Shown here: one piece after another, positions 37,036 to 44,023 of the stretch
How positions within the stretch are numbered: the stretch's first letter is position 1
How the letters are laid out: every line of letters begins with the position of its first letter
Assembly (NCBI RefSeq): GCF_030929615.1
Contig: NZ_JAVFVU010000006.1
Location: forward strand, 217,397 to 281,396
DNA length: 64,000 bases
From: Dyadobacter sp. LHD-138
GTDB taxonomy: Bacteria > Bacteroidota > Bacteroidia > Cytophagales > Spirosomataceae
Direction: 5' to 3'
The notes under the pieces: model-generated
What the model was told of the DNA's origin: nothing
Seen by the model: only the letters and a program-made list of their open reading frames with translations
Database searches by the model: none
Position numbers and translations under genes: made by a program

Positions 37036-38097
37036 TTATACTTTTTTCCTGCATTCCAGAATCGTGTGATAGCTGTCGCCGATCAGCGGATATGTTTCAA
37101 CGACCTTAAAACCCGCTTCGTTCACCAAAGATTTCATCACCTCCACCCGGTACATTTTACTGTTTCCGTTGGCCATAATGGTGAAATACAACGAAGTTGC
37201 CACCAGACTGAAATGTGCGGCGGGATAATTCTGGTTATCAAAAAACGGCTCCAAAATAAATAACCTGGTTTCCGTGGACGCCGCCTGATAGGCATTTTTC
37301 AATATCTGGACAATCTGTTCTTTTGAAAAACAATCCAGAAACTGGCTCATCCAGATCACGTCAGCTCCCTGAGGAATTTTCTGTTCCGTATCAAGCAGGT
37401 TGATCGGATGAAATTCAATCCGGTCAAGCAATTCCTTTTCCGTAGCATTCTGTTTTGCCACTTTAAGCTGCACAGGCAGATCCAGTATTTTTATTTTCAC
37501 ATCGGCATCATGCGCACAGCACGCAAATGACCATTTCCCGGTATTGCCGCCAATGTCAAAAAGTGTACCGGTCTTATGTTTGAAGACAATTTTCAGCGCT
37601 TCCGGAAAGGCTCCGTCCGAATAATAATGGTCAAATTCAAACCAGGAAGTTTTAGCAGGCTCCGGCAAAATAGACAATCCTTCATAAATTGTCGGCCAGT
37701 CGCCCAGTACTTTCAGCCCTTCCGGTTTGCCATTTCTGATGCTGTCGGTCATCGCTTTCGCGCCCAGATAACACACATCATTCATGAAATTGACATTAAC
37801 TTTCGTCATTTCATCTTTCAAAAGGAAAAATCCGACTTTGGTAATTTTTACCATTCCTTCACCAAAGCATTCCAGAACACCCAATATTTCAGCGGCCTCA
37901 ATGAGTAAATCGACACCATATTCCGACACATCCAGTTTTTCGATAATGGTCGAAATAGCGACGCCTTTGCGGTGATTGTTAATAAATTCAAGAATTCCTA
38001 AATCCCTAAGCGCAATCACCGATTGGAAATACATCGGACCAAATGCTATTTTTTGTGCCTCATACTTGGCTTCGATCGCCGAAATTTCTTTTTTCAT
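37036..38097 (-). CDS. SAM-dependent methyltransferase (COMT-like two-domain)
   Basis: This 353-residue protein has an N-terminal winged-helix dimerisation domain (about 20-105) and a Rossmann methyltransferase domain. Motif I is LFDIGGNTGKWSF (about 174-186) and the later DVIWMSQFLDCF fits motif IV. This two-domain plan is that of small-molecule O- or C-methyltransferases. Flexirubin-type pigments often carry ring methyl groups, so methylation of the aromatic head is a good guess. The YdcF-like gene lies 8 bp upstream on the same strand. Confidence 0.87.
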   Translation of the reverse strand: MKKEISAIEAKYEAQKIAFGPMYFQSVIALRDLGILEFINNHRKGVAISTIIEKLDVSEYGVDLLIEAAEILGVLECFGEGMVKITKVGFFLLKDEMTKVNVNFMNDVCYLGAKAMTDSIRNGKPEGLKVLGDWPTIYEGLSILPEPAKTSWFEFDHYYSDGAFPEALKIVFKHKTGTLFDIGGNTGKWSFACCAHDADVKIKILDLPVQLKVAKQNATEKELLDRIEFHPINLLDTEQKIPQGADVIWMSQFLDCFSKEQIVQILKNAYQAASTETRLFILEPFFDNQNYPAAHFSLVATSLYFTIMANGNSKMYRVEVMKSLVNEAGFKVVETYPLIGDSYHTILECRKKV

Positions 38098-38105
38098 TGT
38101 ACTGA

Positions 38106-38828
38106 TTAAGGTTCTTTGCTAAGTGCAGTTGCCGGCACCATTCTGTCTTTAAATCTTCTTCTGTATTTTTTCTTTTTAAGGTCTTCTTCGTGCCAGATGA
38201 TGTATTTCCCCATCGTGCCTTTAAATCGCTGAAAGAAATTCTCCCTGGCCGACAGTTTTACGAACCCTTCTTTCCTTGTTGGACTTGGATCAATTGTCGG
38301 TTCATACAGGTTCAAAACTTTCAGCGTATCGATTACCGTCGGCAAAAGTGCAACAGGTATTTCAAATTTCCGCATAAACTTGCCCATATAACTACTTTGG
38401 AACGGATCCGAAGCCAGCGCAATTTTGCGAAACCCCAGTTCTTTGGCCAACCGGTACGAATAATAGACGTTTTCCGTACTGTGCTCGGCCTTCTCTTCTG
38501 TGAAAATCCGGTCCTTTGGAATCCCCAGCTCTTCTGCATACAAAGCCATGACTTTGCTTTCTACATAAGGCGTGGCCACAGCGGAACCGGAAAAAATAAC
38601 ATTTTCGGTATATCCCTGGCTATACAAATATTTGGCCCAATGGATCCTCATCTTGTGCACCATATCCCATTCCTTTCCGTGATACGGAAAGCCCGGGACG
38701 ATGATAACATCATAGGGTTGATCCTGCAAACCTTTCTGAAAAGCCTTTTCCGCCGACCGGTAAAATGTCTTCGCACATCCGGAAAGCAGGAATACACTCA
38801 AAGTCAGCAAGATAATTAGTCGTCTCAA
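38106..38828 (-). CDS. YdcF/DUF218-family lipoprotein
   Basis: This 240-residue protein has a lipoprotein signal with lipobox LLSGC (Cys18) and then a DUF218 domain: YDVIIVPGFPYHG, VIFSGSAVATPYVES and IALASDPFQSSY. DUF218 proteins (YdcF, SanA, ElyC) are linked to envelope maintenance; their chemistry is unsettled. The C-terminal 40 residues are very basic. It ends 8 bp before the methyltransferase gene, so it is in the same transcript and probably acts at the membrane on a pathway intermediate or as a general envelope factor. Confidence 0.87.
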   Translation of the reverse strand: MRRLIILLTLSVFLLSGCAKTFYRSAEKAFQKGLQDQPYDVIIVPGFPYHGKEWDMVHKMRIHWAKYLYSQGYTENVIFSGSAVATPYVESKVMALYAEELGIPKDRIFTEEKAEHSTENVYYSYRLAKELGFRKIALASDPFQSSYMGKFMRKFEIPVALLPTVIDTLKVLNLYEPTIDPSPTRKEGFVKLSARENFFQRFKGTMGKYIIWHEEDLKKKKYRRRFKDRMVPATALSKEP

Positions 38829-38851
38829 GGTCTGGATTTATCTTTTAAGGA

Positions 38852-38895
38852 GGAAGCTGTACAAAACCCTCTTTAAAGAGCTTTGCACAGCTTCC
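38852..38895. other. Long hairpin in the spacer upstream of the YdcF-like gene
   Basis: Arms GGAAGCTGT (38852-38860) and ACAGCTTCC (38887-38895) continue through a further CAAA/TTTG pairing to a central self-complementary CTCTTTAAAGAG. There is no strong T-run on the minus strand, so it looks more like an RNA-processing or stability hairpin than a terminator. Confidence 0.5.
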
Positions 38896-38971
38896 GGAAG
38901 CAATATCATGCTAATTAAATTAACTGCCAATCGATGGCGCAGAAAAACTTCAAGTCTCCGGGAACGGACTG

Positions 38972-39601
38972 TTATTTAAGGGTCTTACTCCACGTTTTGT
39001 AATACTTGGAATCGATGGTTTTATTGATCTTGTAAACGCCACCCGCCCAGTAATTACGGAATCCGAAACCACCTGCGGCACCGTCTACTTTTTCAGTATA
39101 AAGTACTTTTTTGGTACTTAAATCAATAAAAGTTATCCAGGCAAATAATTTCTCAGCGTTTTTATTCAGACTTTCAACGACATAAACCAGACCTATTCCG
39201 TCCTTTTCACTTAACGAATATTTCGCTACTGATTTTTTAACCTGATCTTCTGTGATCGCATAAGCATCCTCTGTAATATTGTCTTTCACATTGGCCGACT
39301 CATTCAGTTTGATCATATCCCCTACTTTGGATTCATACTGATCTGGTTTCAAATTAAACGCATCCTGCAACGAGAATTTTTTAGGTTCCGCCTCGATAAG
39401 ATTATTCCAGCTCACCATATGCTGACTTTTAATCGCAACCGGATCGATAAAACCGGCCTTGCCAATGTATTTGGCCTGCGTGAAATCAAGGCCTAAAAAT
39501 ACAAGCTTCGCTTTTCCGGCAAACAAATCAGATAAAGTCTGTTGGGCAGAAGCCTGTCCGGCCAAAAACAGCGCAAAAACAAAGAGTAATAACTTTTTCA
39601 T
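38972..39601 (-). CDS. Exported conserved protein of unknown function (first of a pair)
   Basis: The 209 residues start with a clear signal peptide ending in QASA-QQ (about 1-19). The mature part contains VFLGLDFTQAKYIGKAGF and a later LSEKDGIGLVYVVESLNK, with no Cys or metal motifs. Proteins like this occur widely in Bacteroidota as secreted beta-rich proteins, but no function is known. It is followed upstream by another signal-peptide protein of similar size 42 bp away, and the two may work together. Membership of the pigment pathway is uncertain. Confidence 0.8.
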   Translation of the reverse strand: MKKLLLFVFALFLAGQASAQQTLSDLFAGKAKLVFLGLDFTQAKYIGKAGFIDPVAIKSQHMVSWNNLIEAEPKKFSLQDAFNLKPDQYESKVGDMIKLNESANVKDNITEDAYAITEDQVKKSVAKYSLSEKDGIGLVYVVESLNKNAEKLFAWITFIDLSTKKVLYTEKVDGAAGGFGFRNYWAGGVYKINKTIDSKYYKTWSKTLK

Positions 39602-39643
39602 ACACTTGGAAGTAGGATAGTTAACTGTAAAAGGAATATCGTA

Positions 39644-40252
39644 TTATTTAAGCTTTTTGTCAATAAAGGCTGCAAGCACTTTACCCGCTTTGGCATAAGA
39701 TTCGGCAATCCGGTCACCGGCATCAAAATCAAAACCGCCGAACTGACCTCCCGGAACATTGCTCAGCGCCATTTCCGCAACGTTTTTCTTTCCTGCCGAT
39801 TCTACAAGATCAATTTTATAATTCAGATACGCATTTTTACGCATTACACCCACATTGAAACCCGGTTCCAGAAAAACCGTATGTACGATCAGGGTATATT
39901 TAGCACCAGATCCCTGCTCTATTTTCAAGCCCTTTTCAGCCAGACCTTTGTTAAACAATTCTTCAAATTTTGGCTCATACTTATTTTCTCTGTCGGCTAC
40001 CCAGCTCTTTTTCCACTCGTCACCTTTGCCGGCTTCCTTGGCATTATATTCAGCCGATTTTTTATCCAGATATTCTTTTTCCGTTGCAAATTTCCCTACA
40101 CCAAACTGGGAATAATCGTATTCAACATTGATGGATTTCTGTCCGGAAAGTACGTCAACGTCGCCCGATCTCAGGTCTACTCTTTGAGCAAAAGCAGTCT
40201 GAACTGTTAAGATCAAAGCTAATAATAATGTGGTAAATGTAGAATTTTTCAT
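39644..40252 (-). CDS. Exported conserved protein of unknown function (second of the pair)
   Basis: With the ATG at 40252 (MKNSTFTTLL) the protein is 202 residues with a signal peptide ending near AFAQ. The longer upstream start (40285) would bury that signal and is rejected. Conserved-looking parts are INVEYDYSQFGVGKFATEK, the KWxW-like DEWKKSWVADREN, and YEPKFEELFNKGL. Similar sequences are widespread in Bacteroidota genomes with no assigned role. It lies 29 bp downstream of the PaaK-like ligase gene. Confidence 0.8.
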   Translation of the reverse strand: MKNSTFTTLLLALILTVQTAFAQRVDLRSGDVDVLSGQKSINVEYDYSQFGVGKFATEKEYLDKKSAEYNAKEAGKGDEWKKSWVADRENKYEPKFEELFNKGLAEKGLKIEQGSGAKYTLIVHTVFLEPGFNVGVMRKNAYLNYKIDLVESAGKKNVAEMALSNVPGGQFGGFDFDAGDRIAESYAKAGKVLAAFIDKKLK

Positions 40253-40281
40253 GCTATTGACTAATTTATTTTGAATGTAGA

Positions 40282-41541
40282 TCAAAGATAAATCAACTTT
40301 TCAGGTTTTCTTTTTTCCTGCTTAAATATTCGGTGGTTTAGTTCTTGAGTGGTTATAAACTGCAAAGCCGGACTAACCCGAAGCCGGGATTTGAACAGCG
40401 AATGTAGCTTTTCCTTGAATGCTGCGCCTTCCAGGTTCATGGCCAGGAGTATGGTAATTTCATCGTTTCCAAATTCATTTTTAGAGACGACAACCTGATA
40501 CAAGTCAATCTCCGGAACCATATCCAGCACATCAAAAAGTGCGGGCGGAAAGATCGTCGTCCCCTTAAATTTAATCATCTGCTGTTTCCTTCCCACAACC
40601 GGCCCCAAACGCGTTGAATGCCTTCCGCAGGCGCAAGGCGCATAATATACATGACACAGGTCTCCGGTTTTATATCGCAGCAATGGCATGCCTTCCACCC
40701 CCAAAGTCGTCACGACAACTTCACCCATTTCACCCTCACCCACCACATTTCCATTTTCATCGACAACTTCGAGGATCAACAGGTCAGGATTTAAATGTCC
40801 TCCCTTTCCCTCCTGACACTCAGTGAATGCCGCACCCATTTCCGTGGATGCGTAGGTCGAATAGAGTTTTACGTCCCATTGGCTGGTAATTCTTTTCCCC
40901 AATTCATTATAGGTAAAATCAGGATTTCTGATCGGCTCTCCGATGCACAAAATAGATTTCACAGACGATGCCCGATAATCAATTCCATTGGCTTCGGCGT
41001 ATTCTAAAAGTCTTGGAATAAACGAAGGAATGGCAATAAGTACCGTTGGCGAGAATCTTTGAATAGACTCCCACTGCAAAAATGGCGCACCCGGACCTAC
41101 CCGAATCATGCCCGCACCCATTTTTCTTGCACCCATCCAATAAGCAAGACCAGCCATAAAACGTCGGTCGATGGTTGTCATCAACTGATAAATATCTTCC
41201 TTCGAGCCATTGGCACAACGAAAAGCCTCCGCCTCGTTGGCAGCCAGCCGATCCACATCCTTTTCGGTCAGGTAAAAAGCAACCGGATCACTCAGCGTCC
41301 CGGAAGTGGTCACAAAATCAGAAATTTTGCTTTTGGGCACACAAAGGAAATCATCATTGTAGTGTGCCAACTCGTCTTTTGTTGTGAAAGGGATCCAGGT
41401 CAAATCTGCCGGCGTCCGGATTGTAGTAATATCAATCCCGCTCTCTTTAAAAATACGCTGATAGTAAGCGGAATGCTTGTTGAGATATTGAAGGATCGCA
41501 CCCAACTTTTTGCTTTGCGACTCGATAATTTCCTTTGTCAT
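40282..41541 (-). CDS. PaaK-like adenylate-forming CoA/ACP ligase
   Basis: With the ATG at 41541 the protein is 419 residues, a member of the phenylacetate-CoA ligase (PaaK) branch of adenylating enzymes. Core motifs are VTTSGTLSDPVAF (ATP loop), STYASTEMGAAF and RYKTGDL, and a Cys-rich APCACGRH stretch lies before the C-terminal hinge. Such enzymes activate an aromatic acid as AMP-ester and transfer it to CoA or a carrier protein. In flexirubin-type pathways a hydroxycinnamate-like starter has to be activated, and this enzyme is the only candidate in the window. The acid substrate is inferred. Confidence 0.85.
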   Translation of the reverse strand: MTKEIIESQSKKLGAILQYLNKHSAYYQRIFKESGIDITTIRTPADLTWIPFTTKDELAHYNDDFLCVPKSKISDFVTTSGTLSDPVAFYLTEKDVDRLAANEAEAFRCANGSKEDIYQLMTTIDRRFMAGLAYWMGARKMGAGMIRVGPGAPFLQWESIQRFSPTVLIAIPSFIPRLLEYAEANGIDYRASSVKSILCIGEPIRNPDFTYNELGKRITSQWDVKLYSTYASTEMGAAFTECQEGKGGHLNPDLLILEVVDENGNVVGEGEMGEVVVTTLGVEGMPLLRYKTGDLCHVYYAPCACGRHSTRLGPVVGRKQQMIKFKGTTIFPPALFDVLDMVPEIDLYQVVVSKNEFGNDEITILLAMNLEGAAFKEKLHSLFKSRLRVSPALQFITTQELNHRIFKQEKRKPEKLIYL

Positions 41542-41589
41542 AACAGGGATGATTTTTAAACTGATAAGCTTTCCGACCACATTTTCATT

Positions 41590-43275
41590 TTACGACTTTT
41601 CCTTTTTGCATGCATCTATTTTCGCTCTGATGGCCTTTATTTCATTTTTTGAAGAGACTTCATGCTGCAATGATTCCTGATAATAACCGATGGCCTTGTC
41701 AAAATCCTTTTCCTTACGATAATAATCCCCCAACGCCAGATAAGTTACATAACTTTCAGGATTATTGGTCACCATCGCAAATTCATCGGCAGGTGAAAGT
41801 TTATAAGGTATGCCTAGCATCACATATTTATGGATTTTTTGCTTCGTAACCTTAAAAGCCTCAAACTTTTTATAATCCTGTGAAAGCAAAAAAGTATCGG
41901 CTTTGATCGCGAGTGAATCAATCGCGTGAAATGTTTCTTTATGGTTAAAAACGTCGTTCAGGTCGTAACAAATAAATGCACCAAGCTGATATGGAGGTGT
42001 AGAAATCCAGACTTTTTTCTCGGCAGGTTTAAAAATAACACCGTGATGCGCGATAAGCTGATTTAATGATTTGGCATTTCCGTATCCAATAAATGTATCA
42101 TTCAGCCCTTCCTTGTTCCGCAAAATATCCGCGGCTTTGTGTACATCCATGGGATAATTTCTTCCCATAAGCTGATTCATCCGATCGAAGCGCGCTTTGG
42201 AATCCGTTTCATCCAGATTTTTAATATTTACAGAATCGCTGATAAAAGCAGGTCCCTGGTAATGATTCGCACAAACCAGATAATCTTTTCCCGAAGAAAA
42301 AACGTCCATTTTTTGCGGTGATTTCTCAATAATCACGGCCTTATTATCTTGCGCCGAGCCAATTAGCAACGATTCAGAAACGAAAGTATCCCGCTTCCGG
42401 GCAATCGCATGGGCTTCTTCCACCGTGGCCGCATATTGCAAAATCTCCCTCGCCAGCAATGAAATAGGCTCCTTGGCGCCATAGGGAATATCCGATTTGG
42501 ACGCATTCAGCGTTACCGTTATCCCTTTTTCATTCATGCCTGAAACAACGCCTGTCAAGCCTGCCCACGCATACGATGTAAATTTGTATCCTTTATCGGG
42601 ATTGACGAAAACAATTAACTTATCCTCTGCAAAGGCATCACCCATATAAAAATCAAAGTTTCTGGCAATGAGCAGCGTAGAATCTGATGAAAGGGAATTG
42701 TTCACCGCAAAGGAAGTGCAGCCCACCATGTTAAGGTCCGTCAGCGCGTGGCCGATGTCATGTGCTGCGTGGTAGTTTAAAATCCTGTAATATTTGGGAC
42801 CTATATAATTGAACTGATCGGAAAATGACTGGGAAACGCCATAAATTTCCTGCAAATTTTCGTCCTGGATATATTTGTAAATGTCTTTGTTAAACCAAGC
42901 CACAAAACCTTTTAATACCTGAAGAAAAAAAGCATTGGGAATCATTTCCTTGATCTGGCCAACAAAATGTACTTCCTGCTTTTCCATAAGCTCCTTTGCC
43001 AGTATGCCGTAAATCAGGCCGCGCTCATAGGGAGTGCCTTCAAGATACATTTCCCAAATCCCGTTCTTATTCTTTTTTAGCCAGCAATGATCGACTTTAT
43101 AATGATTCGGACCAACCTGGATCCGCTTATAACTTTCAACGGTTTTGGTACTTGTTATCTCAGGCGTGGGTAACTTTACACACCAGATAAATATTCCGAA
43201 CGCTATACCGGCCAGTAGAAATGTAATGCCGAGAAACTTAAAAATGGTACGCGTTAATCTATTTTTGGGCCACAT
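41590..43275 (-). CDS. Membrane-anchored C45-family Ntn-hydrolase/acyltransferase with TPR-like tail
   Basis: From the ATG at 43275 (MWPKNRL) the protein is 561 residues. A signal-anchor helix (about 11-35) is followed by a periplasmic linker, then the Ntn-hydrolase domain. The presumed self-processing nucleophile is Cys186 in NMVGCTSFAV, followed by the family hallmark ARNFDF. Family C45 includes acyl-CoA:6-aminopenicillanic acid acyltransferase and choloylglycine-hydrolase-like enzymes. The last 60 residues look like a TPR repeat (YVTYLALGDYYRKEKDFDKA). As the first gene of the dar run, outside the membrane, it could form or cleave the ester that joins the pigment halves; that is inference. 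Confidence 0.84.
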   Translation of the reverse strand: MWPKNRLTRTIFKFLGITFLLAGIAFGIFIWCVKLPTPEITSTKTVESYKRIQVGPNHYKVDHCWLKKNKNGIWEMYLEGTPYERGLIYGILAKELMEKQEVHFVGQIKEMIPNAFFLQVLKGFVAWFNKDIYKYIQDENLQEIYGVSQSFSDQFNYIGPKYYRILNYHAAHDIGHALTDLNMVGCTSFAVNNSLSSDSTLLIARNFDFYMGDAFAEDKLIVFVNPDKGYKFTSYAWAGLTGVVSGMNEKGITVTLNASKSDIPYGAKEPISLLAREILQYAATVEEAHAIARKRDTFVSESLLIGSAQDNKAVIIEKSPQKMDVFSSGKDYLVCANHYQGPAFISDSVNIKNLDETDSKARFDRMNQLMGRNYPMDVHKAADILRNKEGLNDTFIGYGNAKSLNQLIAHHGVIFKPAEKKVWISTPPYQLGAFICYDLNDVFNHKETFHAIDSLAIKADTFLLSQDYKKFEAFKVTKQKIHKYVMLGIPYKLSPADEFAMVTNNPESYVTYLALGDYYRKEKDFDKAIGYYQESLQHEVSSKNEIKAIRAKIDACKKEKS

Positions 43276-43365
43276 ATATTTTGCTGGAATGATAATTTCG
43301 GAGATAAGCGTTACCAAACGGGCAACCTTGTCTCTTTTGCATTAACACGTAAAATTACGAATTAA

Positions 43366-43989
43366 ATGGGCTTAGTATACAAAAAGATATTGTCCGGAGA
43401 TTCGATTCTGGGGCTGTGGAAAATCTCGGAATCCCTTCAGGAGCTAAACTCCCTGGCTGATCTTTCGCCTGCAGACAAAGAAATATTGTCTCGAAAAACA
43501 AGCGAAAAACGTCAGAGAGAGTGGCTGGCCGCACGGTGCCTTATAAAGGAAATCAGTCCCTCTCACCCCGAAATTTTCTACAACGAACACGGAAAACCAC
43601 TGCTGCAAAGCGGAGATTATGCCATATCCATTTCACACTCTGAAAAATATGCCGCGGTTTTGCTGAGCAGAGAAAATAAAGCCGGTGTTGACATCCAGAA
43701 AATAAAGCCGGATATCGAAAAAGGAATTGATTATTTCCTGAACAATCAGGAGCAAATATGGGTTGATAGGACAGACTTTGTACTGCTGAATATTTTGTGG
43801 TCCTGTAAAGAATCTGTTTTCAAATATGTATCGTCCCATGAGCTGGATGTACGAAATCAAATTTTTTGCAGTTTATTTCAACCGCAAGCCGAGGGTTTGA
43901 TTGAAGTAATCGTCAGAGATGAAAATCATGAAACCCTATCGATTCACTATGAGGTCTTTGAAGATTACGTCCTTACCCGTACATTGTAG
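43366..43989 (+). CDS. 4'-phosphopantetheinyl transferase (Sfp type)
   Basis: This 207-residue two-lobed transferase has the magnesium motif GVDI (107-110) and the WSCKESVFKY signature (145-154). It also has the RxxWLAARCLIK segment near 50-61. It moves phosphopantetheine from CoA onto the Ser of carrier proteins. It is divergent from the dar run with only 48-90 bp between the starts, so it is well placed to activate the pathway ACP at 30563-30829. The start is the first ATG. A house-keeping AcpS-type enzyme would be shorter, so this is the broad-range Sfp group. Confidence 0.92.
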   Translation: MGLVYKKILSGDSILGLWKISESLQELNSLADLSPADKEILSRKTSEKRQREWLAARCLIKEISPSHPEIFYNEHGKPLLQSGDYAISISHSEKYAAVLLSRENKAGVDIQKIKPDIEKGIDYFLNNQEQIWVDRTDFVLLNILWSCKESVFKYVSSHELDVRNQIFCSLFQPQAEGLIEVIVRDENHETLSIHYEVFEDYVLTRTL

Positions 43990-44023
43990 AAAGAAACCGA
44001 AAAGCTAAGCCCACTGACATTCT

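Noticed and set aside
38190..38819. 209-aa plus-strand ORF opposite the YdcF-like gene
   Set aside because: The minus-strand gene has a lipobox and DUF218 motifs; this frame has none.
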